Positions 17,721 to 26,059 of a stretch of 64,000 nt of DNA are shown here, piece by piece (the stretch's first letter is position 1; each line of letters begins with the position of its first letter). The position numbers were made by a program, and so were the translations under genes. The stretch covers positions 248,001-312,000 of the forward strand of contig NZ_RJJE01000009.1 in the NCBI RefSeq assembly GCF_003721565.1, read 5' to 3'. The notes below the pieces were generated by a model. That model made no database searches, was not told the origin of the DNA, and worked only from the letters and a program-made list of their open reading frames with translations. Source of the DNA: Rufibacter immobilis (lineage in GTDB: Bacteria; Bacteroidota; Bacteroidia; Cytophagales; Hymenobacteraceae).

Positions 17721-18391
17721 TCTGTATTCTTATACCCTATTTTCTTAAAAATTGCCAGAAAATCATTTCCGTCTGGGAACGCCTGCACAGACTCTGGCAG
17801 GTACGTGTACGCAGCATTGTCTTTAGAGATCATTTTCCCAAAAACTGGCAAGATGTGTTTGAAGTAAAAGTTATAGCCCTGCTTAAATGGAAACTGCTGC
17901 GGCTTTGAAAACTCCAGAATCACGGCCCTGCCACCCGGTTTGAGCACCCTGAACATCTCTGACAAACCTTTCTCCAGATTCTCAAAATTCCGGACTCCGA
18001 ACGCCACCGTAATGGCATCAAAATAATTGTCGGGGAACTGGATGTTCTCAGAGTCACCCAGCTGCAACTGCACCAGATGGTCTAAGCCACGCTTGCTAAT
18101 CTTTTCCCGGCCTACCTGGAGCATTCCCTCAGAGATGTCTATCCCGATGATCTGTTTAGGCTTGAGCCGAAGCGTCTCCAGGGCAAAATCTCCGGTGCCG
18201 GTGGCAATATCCAGGATCATCTGCGGCTTAGACTGTTCCAGCAGTTTTACTGCTCTTTTGCGCCAGTAGATGTCTACTCCTGCACTAAGGAAGTGGTTCA
18301 GAAAATCATACCGTTTGGCAATGCTGTTAAACATGTTTGCCACCTGTGTTTTCTTACCTTCTTCCTGGTCTTTGTATGGAACTATGGACAT
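17669..18391 (-). CDS. ubiE: Demethylmenaquinone methyltransferase UbiE/MenG
   Basis: Performs the last C-methylation in menaquinone biosynthesis. Family signatures are YDFLNHFLSAGVDIYWRK, SAM motif I LDIATGTGDFAL, IGIDISEGML, and VAFGVRNFENLEKGL. The 240 residues are full length. It heads a minus-strand group ubiE-porT-SDR. A strong terminator lies just upstream, separating it from the PorE-like gene. Confidence 0.95.
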   Translation of the reverse strand: MSIVPYKDQEEGKKTQVANMFNSIAKRYDFLNHFLSAGVDIYWRKRAVKLLEQSKPQMILDIATGTGDFALETLRLKPKQIIGIDISEGMLQVGREKISKRGLDHLVQLQLGDSENIQFPDNYFDAITVAFGVRNFENLEKGLSEMFRVLKPGGRAVILEFSKPQQFPFKQGYNFYFKHILPVFGKMISKDNAAYTYLPESVQAFPDGNDFLAIFKKIGYKNTEWHSLTFGISSIYTGTK

Positions 18392-18467
18392 GTACTCAGT
18401 TTGATTAAAGAGAGCAAAGCTACTATGCTTTAACTACATTTCCTGCATTATGTTGTGTACATGTTAC

Positions 18468-18514
18468 CCATAAAGACAAAGCCCCGGCCAATGGCCGGGG
18501 CTTTGTCTTTATGG
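18468..18514. terminator. Intrinsic terminator with 22-bp perfect stem
   Basis: CCATAAAGACAAAGCCCCGG... and its exact inverted copy flank the three-base loop AAT. It lies between the PorE-like gene (stop 18543) and ubiE on the minus strand. As in the terminator at 12921, the stem is about twice as long as termination requires. Confidence 0.9.
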
Positions 18515-18542
18515 TGTTTTCTAGGAAACACCTCAGAAACGG

Positions 18543-20486
18543 TTATTTCTGGTCTTGCCCTTTGATCACGTTAAACTCTGTACGGCGGTTCAACTGCATG
18601 TTCTCAGCAGAGTTGTTCGGTGCAGCCGGACGACGCTCACCATAAGAAACGGTAATCATGCGGTTGCTAGGAATACCTTGCTGAATCAGGTAGTTGTAAG
18701 CAGCCATGGCGCGATTCTCACCTAAGGTAATGTTGTAGGCATCTGAGGCACGGGAGTCGGTGTGGCCGTCAATGGAGATACGCAGGGTTGGGTTGGCTTT
18801 CAGGACACGGGCAATGTTATCCAGTTCTGAGATAGACTCAGGACGCAGGTTATATTTGTCAGTGTCATAGTAGATGCGCTTGAAGGCGAATGCTCCTACC
18901 CCAATACCAGTAGTATCTTCAAAGGCAATGTAAAAGTCTTTCTCAAACACGGTAGTGTCGTTCAAAGACATAGGCACTTCATACTGCTCTGTGGCAATCG
19001 TTCTTCCGTCTTTAGACAAGGTTACCTGGTAAGGACGCGCAGAAAGCACAGATACCTGGTAGTTCCCTGAATCTGGCTTGGTAACATCACGGTACTCAAG
19101 CGGCGTGTTATTGGCAGTTTTACCGGAGAATACTAACTCTACACCTGGAATAATAGTGCTATCACGCAAGCTGTACACGTGGCCTCTTACAATGGCATTG
19201 CGGATGTAGTTGATGGTGTAAATGTCTTTTTCACCGTAACCACCCATGCGGTAAGAAGACAGGTACGCGTAAGAAGCATCTGGGCTTAAACGGTAGTATG
19301 TATCATCGTCTGGCGTGTTCACAGGATAGCCCATGTTCTCAGGTCTGCTCCAGCGGCGGGCAACAGTATCAAATCTAGTCACAAAGATATCATAACCCCC
19401 CATGGTATTGTGGCCACGTGAGCTGAAGTACATGGTCAAGCCATCTGCCGTAAAATAAGGGCTATCTTCATCAAAAGGAGTGTTTACACCGTTACCGAAG
19501 TTCTTAGGGGCACCCCACTCACCGTTGGGCTGGCGCTTTGAGTAATAGATATCTAAGTCACCGTTCTGAGAGAACTGGCTTGTAGAGAAGTAAAGCGTTG
19601 AACCATCTCTGGTGATGAACGCATCGCTTTCAAAACCTTTTGAGTTGATGTTTTTGCCTAACTTCTGCGGCTGCCCCCAATCACCCCCGTCTCGGCTGGT
19701 CATAAAGATATCTCCACCTTCATCCTGACGGTACATCAGCATTTTAGTGTCGTTGTCAAACAACTGAATGGAGGCATCGTGGCCAGTACCGTTCAAACGA
19801 CCGCTCAAAGAACGAGGAGTTTCCCATGAATCTGGTCCAAGGCGGCGGGTTTCAAAGATATCTTCAAAGTATTCACCGTCTTCGGCAGCTTTCCCGCCGG
19901 TAACCCCGGCACTACGCGAGGTGAATAAAAGATAGTTGTTATCGGAGGAAATCACTGGGCTGTGCTCAGAATAAGGCGTATTTACTGTTGGCCCCAAGTT
20001 TTTCACGAAGACGTCTTTAGGGTTGGCAACCTCTCTCTTCGCGTTACGGGCGTGCTGCAACAAAAGAGCCGCTTGTTCTTTGCCTTCATCATCTCGCTTG
20101 CCTAGTGTAGCCTGGTAGGCCTGCGCGTTTTTGATGGCGTTGTCAAACTCGTAGTTTACCAGATCAACCCGTCCTAACCAATACAGCACGTCATCCCCAA
20201 CCTTGGGTTTCATTCTGTAGGCTTTGTAAATGTATTCGCTCGCCTTTTCTTTGTCAAAGGCGATTAAGCTAATCCCGGCCCGGTACATTGCCTTTGCATT
20301 GTCAGGATCACGCTCCAACGCCCTCTCATAGTAAGGCAAGGCCGCCCGGAAATTTGCCTGGTTGAAAAGTTTGTCCCCACTCCGGATAAGCTTACGCGTA
20401 CTCTGGGCCATGGCCGTTGAAACCATGAGAAACAGTGTCAGAAATAATAATGATGTTCTAAACAACCGCTTGTCTAAGTGATTCAT
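18543..20486 (-). CDS. PorE-like TPR / beta-propeller / OmpA-family protein
   Basis: A 647-residue envelope protein: signal peptide (SLLFLTLFLMVSTAMAQ), TPR repeats at about residues 30-145 (ALPYYERALERDPDNAKAMY), a PD40/WD40-like propeller at about 170-420 (SPYFTADGLTMYFSSRG, FDTVARRWSRPENMGYPVNT), a carboxypeptidase-regulatory-like domain at about 430-520, and a C-terminal OmpA peptidoglycan-binding domain (SIDGHTDSRASDAYN, LGENRAMAAYNYL). This exact order is that of PorE (PG1058) of the type IX secretion system, and porT is nearby. The signal shows no lipobox cysteine, unlike the PorE lipoprotein, so it may be a paralogue among the many Bacteroidota proteins of this build. Confidence 0.75.
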   Translation of the reverse strand: MNHLDKRLFRTSLLFLTLFLMVSTAMAQSTRKLIRSGDKLFNQANFRAALPYYERALERDPDNAKAMYRAGISLIAFDKEKASEYIYKAYRMKPKVGDDVLYWLGRVDLVNYEFDNAIKNAQAYQATLGKRDDEGKEQAALLLQHARNAKREVANPKDVFVKNLGPTVNTPYSEHSPVISSDNNYLLFTSRSAGVTGGKAAEDGEYFEDIFETRRLGPDSWETPRSLSGRLNGTGHDASIQLFDNDTKMLMYRQDEGGDIFMTSRDGGDWGQPQKLGKNINSKGFESDAFITRDGSTLYFSTSQFSQNGDLDIYYSKRQPNGEWGAPKNFGNGVNTPFDEDSPYFTADGLTMYFSSRGHNTMGGYDIFVTRFDTVARRWSRPENMGYPVNTPDDDTYYRLSPDASYAYLSSYRMGGYGEKDIYTINYIRNAIVRGHVYSLRDSTIIPGVELVFSGKTANNTPLEYRDVTKPDSGNYQVSVLSARPYQVTLSKDGRTIATEQYEVPMSLNDTTVFEKDFYIAFEDTTGIGVGAFAFKRIYYDTDKYNLRPESISELDNIARVLKANPTLRISIDGHTDSRASDAYNITLGENRAMAAYNYLIQQGIPSNRMITVSYGERRPAAPNNSAENMQLNRRTEFNVIKGQDQK

Positions 20487-20864
20487 AGTGTAAAGGTTTA
20501 GATATAGTAGCTACTAGTGGGCGCTTAAGCGAAAAGTGTATTTGTATCAATTCTGTGGTTTACGTTCTCTTTGGCAGATGCGGTTTAGAGAAGTTACAAT
20601 AATATTCAAAAAATCTAAGATAGCTTCTCCTCTATACAAATTTATTACCATGTAAATATTAGTAAAGTGCCGCAATATAGAAAAACTATCTTATCTGAGA
20701 CGAATTCCAGCATCGCTTATTCGCCCTACGATACTCCAAAATGACCCAGATGGTTACTAAAAATATAAAAAGAATATATTAAGCCGTAGGCCCAGGAGAG
20801 ATTTTTTAAGCGTTAGCCGTTTATTTGGTACCTTTGTGTTTGTCAATAAACGCGTGTAGAGAAT
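20487..20864. other. AT-rich divergent intergenic region, no gene seen
   Basis: 378 bases between the divergent PorE-like and engB genes. It is clearly more AT rich than its surroundings and has no reading frame of note, no palindrome copy and no strong hairpin. It is presumably the double promoter region; the engB -7 box is at its right end. Confidence 0.6.
20829..20836 (+). promoter_or_regulatory. Probable -7 box of the engB promoter
   Basis: TACCTTTG fits TAnnTTTG, 29 bases before the engB start. The T-run at 20802-20807 is a possible but poor -33 element. Confidence 0.55.
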
Positions 20865-21479
20865 ATGGTCATCAAAGAAGCAAAGTTTATTACCAGCAAT
20901 ACCCGCGCCGATCTGTGCCCCCAGACAGAGCTCCCGGAATATGCGTTTATTGGGCGATCTAACGTAGGGAAGTCATCGCTCATCAACATGCTCACCAACC
21001 GGCTGAAACTGGCGAAGACTTCCTCTTTTCCGGGCAAAACCCAGCTCATCAACCATTTCCTTATCAATGACAACTGGTATCTGGTAGATTTACCAGGGTA
21101 CGGTTGGGCCAAGGTAAGCAAAGATTCTAGAGAGCAGTGGCGTAAGATGATTATGTATTACCTCAAAAACCGCCCCAACCTGGCCTGTGTTTTTGTATTG
21201 ATAGACTCCCGGCTACCCCCTCAGAAAGTAGATTTGGATTTTATGGAGCTTTTGGGAACCATGGGTGTTCCCTTTGTGCTTATTTTCACAAAGACAGACA
21301 AGCAGTCTGGCACGAAAACTGATGCTAACATTGCTTTCTATCTTAAAACGCTGCAAGATACCTGGGAAGAGTTGCCTATGTACATGAAGAGTTCGTCTGC
21401 CACCAAAGAAGGACGCGACGAGATCCTCCAGTTCATAAGTGACGTAAACCAACGGTATGAGGAAGAGCGAAAAGCCTAA
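20865..21479 (+). CDS. engB: Ribosome biogenesis GTP-binding protein YihA/YsxC (EngB)
   Basis: An essential GTPase of large ribosomal subunit assembly. G1 is GRSNVGKSSL, G3 is DLPGYGWAKVS (the DLPGYG motif of EngB), G4 is FTKTDKQ. At 204 residues it is full length. It begins a plus-strand run with the TonB-domain gene and the DUF5606 gene at short spacing. Confidence 0.95.
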   Translation: MVIKEAKFITSNTRADLCPQTELPEYAFIGRSNVGKSSLINMLTNRLKLAKTSSFPGKTQLINHFLINDNWYLVDLPGYGWAKVSKDSREQWRKMIMYYLKNRPNLACVFVLIDSRLPPQKVDLDFMELLGTMGVPFVLIFTKTDKQSGTKTDANIAFYLKTLQDTWEELPMYMKSSSATKEGRDEILQFISDVNQRYEEERKA

Positions 21480-21511
21480 AATCTATTCACTGCTTAATTA
21501 TTATTTCTGAG

Positions 21512-21895
21512 ATGAAAGTAAAACACGTTCTGGTAGCAGCCTCCCTGGCCTTCTTTACCGCAGGTACCTGTGCCGCGCAAACCGCCCCCAAGGCAACCGC
21601 CGCCCAAACCGGAAAATTGCCGGTGGCAGAACATTACCCTGGTGGCCAAGACTCTCTGGTGGCGCATCTGCAACGCAGCATCCAGTACCCAGCCATGGCT
21701 AAACGCAACCGCGTGATGGGCACCTGCATTATCCATTTCACTTTAAAAGAAGACGGTGCTATCACCAATGCAAAAATTCTGAAGGAAGTAGGCGGCGGCA
21801 CCGGACAGGAGGCCCTGCGGGTGGTTCAGTTGCTTAAATTCAATGCCCCAGGATACAGCCAGGAGTACAGCGTACCCGTGAACTTCAAATTATAA
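21512..21895 (+). CDS. Small secreted TonB C-terminal domain protein
   Basis: 127 residues: signal peptide (VLVAASLAFFTAGTCAAQT) and a single TonB C-terminal domain (SIQYPAMAKRNRVMGTCIIHFTLK split over residues 53-76, then DGAITNAKILKEVGG). It lacks the transmembrane anchor and proline-rich spacer of a true TonB, so it is unlikely to energise receptors through ExbBD. Such stand-alone domains are common in Bacteroidota and may bind periplasmic partners. Located 32 bases after engB. Confidence 0.8.
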   Translation: MKVKHVLVAASLAFFTAGTCAAQTAPKATAAQTGKLPVAEHYPGGQDSLVAHLQRSIQYPAMAKRNRVMGTCIIHFTLKEDGAITNAKILKEVGGGTGQEALRVVQLLKFNAPGYSQEYSVPVNFKL

Positions 21896-21922
21896 CCAAC
21901 CTATATAACCTTAATTATCTCT

Positions 21923-22381
21923 ATGCCATTTGACCTGAGAGAGATCGCTTCTATTTCCGGTATGCCCGGCCTTTACAAGATTATAGCGCCCACCCGCAAT
22001 GGAATCATTGTAGAAAGCCTCGCCGATAAACCAGTACGGAGTGTGGCACAGGCCCGCAACCGCGTTTCTATCCTGCATGAAATCTCTATGTACACCAATG
22101 ACGAAGAACATACAGTTCCGTTGGCGGAGATCTTTGACAGGATCAGAAACCAATACGGCGACAACCTGCCGGTAAGCGCAAAATCAAGCACGCAGGAACT
22201 GGGGGCGTTTGTGGAGTCGGTTCTTCCAGACTATGACCAGGACCGGGTATATGCTTCAGACATGAAGAAGTTAGTGCAGTGGTACCAACTGGTAAATCAG
22301 TTTGTGCCTTACGCAGAAGAAGCTGCTGCTTCTAGCGCTGACACTGCTGAAGAGAAAGAAGACACTGCCTCTGCCGAGTAA
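21923..22381 (+). CDS. DUF5606 domain protein
   Basis: A 152-residue cytoplasmic protein matching the Bacteroidota-specific DUF5606 family: LREIASISGMPGLYKIIAPT at the start, then VESLADKPVRSVAQARNRVS and YTNDEEHTVPLAEIF. The N-terminal half resembles a small SH3-like beta barrel; the C-terminus is acidic and alanine rich (about residues 133-152). Function unknown. It ends the engB run and is followed by a 28-bp perfect hairpin. Confidence 0.85.
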   Translation: MPFDLREIASISGMPGLYKIIAPTRNGIIVESLADKPVRSVAQARNRVSILHEISMYTNDEEHTVPLAEIFDRIRNQYGDNLPVSAKSSTQELGAFVESVLPDYDQDRVYASDMKKLVQWYQLVNQFVPYAEEAAASSADTAEEKEDTASAE

Positions 22382-22396
22382 TCTTATAAGCACCAG

Positions 22397-22458
22397 AACC
22401 GGCCTAAACGCACTGCGGCCCCTGTTTGAGCAGGGGCCGCAGTGCGTTTAGGCCGGTT
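22397..22458. repeat. Inside-out variant of the GCGTTTAGGGGC palindrome, 28-bp perfect stem
   Basis: The left arm reads AACCGGCCTAAACGCACTGC and continues CGGCCCCTG; the right arm is its exact complement; the loop is TTTGAG. The family words CCTAAACGC and GCGTTTAGG are on the opposite sides from all other copies. It lies between the convergent DUF5606 and fbp genes. Confidence 0.85.
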
Positions 22459-22469
22459 AAGCAAGAAGT

Positions 22470-23501
22470 TTAAGCCAGCAAAGAAGCTCTTGCCGGTCTC
22501 TCTCTGGCAACCAATAAAGATTCCACCTCTTCCACCATTTCAGTGGAGCCTATGTAAAAAGTACACCGCTGGTGCAGATCAGACGGCTGTATTTCCAGAA
22601 TGCGCTGCCGTCCGTCTGAGGCTTTCCCACCGGCCTGCTCCACTATAAAGGATAGTGCGTTACACTCATACAGGAGTCTTAGTTTTCCGCCTGGGGCTTT
22701 TAAGGTATTAGGGTACAGATAAATTCCTCCTTTCAACAGGTTGCGGTGGAAATCTGCCACCAGGGAGCCTATGTAGCGGGCGGCATAGTTGCGTACCCGG
22801 CAAAGTTCTACGTAATGCTTAATTCTTTCCGGGAAGTGGTTAAACCCGCCTTCGTTTACTGAGTAGATATTGCCGGTGCGCGGAATGGTGATGTTGGGGT
22901 GCGACAGGAAGAACTCACCTAGTGAAGTTTCATAGGTGAAGCCGTTCACGCCGTTACCGGTGGTGTATACCAACATGGTGCTAGACCCGTAGATAATGTA
23001 TCCGGCAGCCACTTGTTCCGTTCCTTTCTGGAAACAATCTTCCAAAGTTGCCTCTGTACCTAACTCCGTTACCCGGCGGTAAATAGAGAAGATAGTACCA
23101 ATAGACACGTTCACGTCAATGTTGGAAGAACCGTCTAAGGGGTCAATGGCTACAATGTATTTCCCTTTGTGGTTGCCCGTTAAAATCATTTCATCCTCTT
23201 CCTCAGAAATAATGGCACAGACCTCTCCCCCGTTACGCAGGGCGCGAATGAAACGGATATTAGCCACCACATCCAGTTTCTGCTGGTCTTCTCCCTGCAC
23301 GTTCTGCTTGCCATAGGCACCGCCAATGTCGGTGAGGCCCGCGTGGTTGATGGCTCTATTTACTATTTTTGCGGCCAACGCAATATCGCGCAGCAGCTGG
23401 GAGAGCTCTCCGGTAGCGTAGGGAAAATCTTCTTGTTTCCGCATAATGAACCGGTCTAGGGTAGTACCCACCGGCAGGGCCAAATCTTCTTTTAGTGTCA
23501 T
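22470..23501 (-). CDS. fbp: Class I fructose-1,6-bisphosphatase
   Basis: Gluconeogenic enzyme hydrolysing fructose 1,6-bisphosphate. The metal and substrate site [19 protein letters not shown], the earlier EEEDEM acidic stretch and the late [22 protein letters not shown] signature are all present in 343 residues. N-terminal sequence [11 protein letters not shown] is typical of the type I family. It is divergent from the aspartate kinase gene and convergent with the engB run. Confidence 0.95.
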   Translation of the reverse strand: MTLKEDLALPVGTTLDRFIMRKQEDFPYATGELSQLLRDIALAAKIVNRAINHAGLTDIGGAYGKQNVQGEDQQKLDVVANIRFIRALRNGGEVCAIISEEEDEMILTGNHKGKYIVAIDPLDGSSNIDVNVSIGTIFSIYRRVTELGTEATLEDCFQKGTEQVAAGYIIYGSSTMLVYTTGNGVNGFTYETSLGEFFLSHPNITIPRTGNIYSVNEGGFNHFPERIKHYVELCRVRNYAARYIGSLVADFHRNLLKGGIYLYPNTLKAPGGKLRLLYECNALSFIVEQAGGKASDGRQRILEIQPSDLHQRCTFYIGSTEMVEEVESLLVARERPARASLLA

Positions 23502-23622
23502 AGGAGTAGGTAAAATAAGTGGACGGAACAGATGATTAGGTTTTTAAATAATTACAAAAATAACAATAAACAAGACAAAAACTAAAGCTTGTTTGCCAAC
23601 TTTACACAATAATAACTTTTGA

Positions 23623-24900
23623 ATGATAGTTTTTAAATTTGGAGGCGCCTCTGTGAAAGACGCGGCGGCTTTCAGGAATATACTCCGGATTCTGTCTGGG
23701 CTTGACCATACGCAAAAACCATTGGTGGTGGTTTCAGCCATGGGCAAAACCACCAATGCGCTGGAGAAGGTGTACCGGTTGGCTTTTCAGAAACTTGATT
23801 ATTCCGCCGCCTTGCAGGAAACCCGGCAGTATCACCTTCAAATTGCGCAGGAGCTGTTTGCCGGCTCCAATCACCCCATTCATGCCGCCCTTCAGCAGCA
23901 ATTCAACTACCTGGAGCTCCTTCTGGAACACCTGCAGCCCGTAGATTTTGATCGCCAGTATGACCAGATCATTAGTGTGGGCGAACTGTTGTCTAGCCTC
24001 ATGCTGCACCACTTCCTGGCCAGCCAAGGCTACCCAAACCAATGGATTGACTGCCGCGACTACCTGCGCACCGATGCCACCTGGCGCGAAGCCCGCCTAG
24101 ACTGGACCTGGACCGAAAAGCAGATCAGGCAGCACTTACCGGCAGTCCTGGAACAACAGCCTATCATCACGCAGGGCTTCATTGGCCGCTCCGCCAGCGG
24201 CGAAACCACCACGCTGGGCCGGGAAGGCTCAGACTTCAGTGCAGCCATTTTCGCCTATTGCCTGCGGGCAGAGTCGCTCACCATCTGGAAAGACGTACCC
24301 GGACTGCTGAACGCTGACCCTAAACTGTTCAAGGAGACCACCAGGTATGAGGAAATCGCCTATCAGGAGGCCATTGAGATGGCGTATTACGGGGCTTCGG
24401 TCATTCACCCTAAAACGGTGCAGCCTCTGGCCCAGCGTTGCATTCCGCTGTACGTAAAGTCGTTTCTGCACCCAAGTGAGCCCGGCACCGTGATCTGGAA
24501 CTGCCAGCACGAGCGCATCGCCCCGTCGTTTATCCTGAAGCAGAACCAGTGCCTGCTGTCTTTCCATACCAAAGATTTCGGGTTTATCTCTGAGCAGCAC
24601 CTGAGCACTATTTTCAAAGCCTTGAGCCAGCACCGCCTCAAGATCAACATGATGCAGAATTCGGCTATCTCTTTTTCTACGTGCGTAGACGCAGATGAAA
24701 CCCGCGTGGAGGCGCTTAAAGCAGAGCTGGCCCAGGAGTTTGTGATTCTATACAACCAGCCGCTGCACCTGTTCACCATCAAGAACTATGACCAGCCCAG
24801 TCTGGAGAAACTCACCCACGGCAAAGAGATCCTGCTGGAGCAACGCAGCCGCCAGACGTTCCAGTTCGTGTGCCGCCCTACCCAAGAATTTCCGCTGTAA
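23623..24900 (+). CDS. Aspartate kinase
   Basis: Phosphorylates aspartate, the first step towards lysine, threonine and methionine. The kinase domain begins with VFKFGGASVKD (Ala where many have Thr, common in Bacteroidota) and contains TTLGREGSDFSAAIFA and WKDVPGLLNADP. The C-terminal ~110 residues form the ACT regulatory region (INMMQNSAISFSTCVDAD). At 425 residues it is a monofunctional enzyme without a homoserine dehydrogenase part. A palindrome copy follows 11 bases after the stop. Confidence 0.92.
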   Translation: MIVFKFGGASVKDAAAFRNILRILSGLDHTQKPLVVVSAMGKTTNALEKVYRLAFQKLDYSAALQETRQYHLQIAQELFAGSNHPIHAALQQQFNYLELLLEHLQPVDFDRQYDQIISVGELLSSLMLHHFLASQGYPNQWIDCRDYLRTDATWREARLDWTWTEKQIRQHLPAVLEQQPIITQGFIGRSASGETTTLGREGSDFSAAIFAYCLRAESLTIWKDVPGLLNADPKLFKETTRYEEIAYQEAIEMAYYGASVIHPKTVQPLAQRCIPLYVKSFLHPSEPGTVIWNCQHERIAPSFILKQNQCLLSFHTKDFGFISEQHLSTIFKALSQHRLKINMMQNSAISFSTCVDADETRVEALKAELAQEFVILYNQPLHLFTIKNYDQPSLEKLTHGKEILLEQRSRQTFQFVCRPTQEFPL

Positions 24901-24911
24901 CGTGTTCACTG

Positions 24912-24959
24912 GTTTGCGTTTAGGGGCTATTTTTCCAAAAACAGCCCCTAAACGCAAAC
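24912..24959. repeat. GCGTTTAGGGGC palindrome copy with GTTT/AAAC extension
   Basis: GTTTGCGTTTAGGGGCTATT pairs with AAAACAGCCCCTAAACGC followed by AAAC. Confidence 0.9.
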
Positions 24960-25016
24960 ATTTACCTCTCAGGGAATAAAAGAGGCACAGGCCAAAAGCT
25001 CTCTTTTACGCCGGGG

Positions 25017-25047
25017 TTGCAGGGTAAACGCTTGTGCCGTACCTTTG
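25017..25047 (+). promoter_or_regulatory. Promoter of the peroxiredoxin gene
   Basis: TTG at 25017-25019, 20 bases, then TACCTTTG at 25040-25047: a clean match to the Bacteroidota vegetative promoter. It leaves an 80-base 5' leader before the ATG. Confidence 0.75.
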
Positions 25048-25126
25048 TGGCCGCAAAGCGCAAGGTAGGCCCATAGCTCTCCTCAAGGCGTTTTGTATCA
25101 TCAATTCTAAAATATTTAACCTTATC

Positions 25127-25756
25127 ATGGCAGTATTAGTAGGTAAAAAAGCACCTTCTTTCAAAGCCACCGCTGTTGTAGACGGTGAGTTTGAAGAGGA
25201 TTTCTCTCTTGACCAATATGTAGGCAAACAACATGTGGTATTCTTCTTTTACCCAATGGACTTCACGTTTGTATGCCCTACTGAAATCATCGCTTTCCAG
25301 GAGCGTATGGAAGAGTTCAAGCGTAAGAACGTTGCGGTGGTAGGTTGCTCTACAGACACGCACCAGTCGCACTGGGCTTGGTTGAACACCCCCCGCGAAA
25401 AAGGCGGTATCCAGGGCGTGGCCTATCCGCTGGTAGCTGACGCTACTAAGACAATCTCTGCGAACTATGACGTATTGGCGGGTCACTATGACTACAACGA
25501 CCAAGGCGAGATGATCTTCGTGGGCGAGCCGGTAGCTTACCGCGGTCTGTTCCTGATTGACAAAGAAGGTGTGGTGCGCCACCAAGTGGTGAACGACATG
25601 CCACTTGGCCGCAGCATTGACGAGGCGCTCAGAATGGTAGACGCCCTGCAGTACTTTGAAGAAAAAGGCGAAGTTTGCCCAGCTAACTGGGAAGAAGGCA
25701 AAGAAGGAATGCAAGCTACCCACGAGGGAGTTTCCAACTACCTGGCCAGCCACTAA
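25127..25756 (+). CDS. Typical 2-Cys peroxiredoxin (AhpC/Prx1 type)
   Basis: Reduces hydrogen peroxide and organic peroxides. The peroxidatic cysteine is Cys50 in DFTFVCPTE and the resolving cysteine is about Cys184 in GEVCPANWEEG, so the enzyme works as a head-to-tail dimer. The 209 residues match the Prx1/AhpC class. ATG 25127 is chosen; an upstream in-frame start at 25034 would place the leader RNA and promoter inside the gene and adds unconserved residues. The terminator at 25779 closes a single-gene unit. Confidence 0.94.
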   Translation: MAVLVGKKAPSFKATAVVDGEFEEDFSLDQYVGKQHVVFFFYPMDFTFVCPTEIIAFQERMEEFKRKNVAVVGCSTDTHQSHWAWLNTPREKGGIQGVAYPLVADATKTISANYDVLAGHYDYNDQGEMIFVGEPVAYRGLFLIDKEGVVRHQVVNDMPLGRSIDEALRMVDALQYFEEKGEVCPANWEEGKEGMQATHEGVSNYLASH

Positions 25757-25778
25757 GCCCCACTCTTTCCAATATCTG

Positions 25779-25809
25779 GAAACGCCCCCGCCACAGACGG
25801 GGGCGTTTC
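25779..25809 (+). terminator. Intrinsic terminator after the peroxiredoxin gene
   Basis: GAAACGCCCCC pairs with GGGGGCGTTTC around a nine-base loop, followed by TGTTTTC. Confidence 0.85.
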
Positions 25810-25853
25810 TGTTTTCAGGCCGCCTGCATATCTGGCCGGTCCCTAGTATCCTT

Positions 25854-25895
25854 TGCGTTTAGGGGCTAATTTCCAAAAAAGAGGCCCTAAACGCA
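25854..25895. repeat. GCGTTTAGGGGC palindrome copy
   Basis: TGCGTTTAGGGGCTAATTT with right arm AAAAAAGAGGCCCTAAACGCA, behind the peroxiredoxin terminator. The rest of the gap before waaA shows no other feature beyond a possible TATCTTTA box near 25972. Confidence 0.85.
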
Positions 25896-26059
25896 GCCCC
25901 ATGAAAAGGACTGGCACATGCCCTAGCGGAGTATTTTAGCGCTACAACTGTACCTTCCTAAGGAGAACCCAGTATCTTTACCGAAATGGCACGGCATCTC
26001 TTGAGAACCTTGCCGGCAACAGTCCCCCAACCTATTGTTGATAAAAAACCCTGTCAGAA

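Noticed and set aside
25034-25126. Upstream start of the peroxiredoxin
   Set aside because: The extension overlaps the promoter's -7 box, and the family begins at MAVLVGKKAP.
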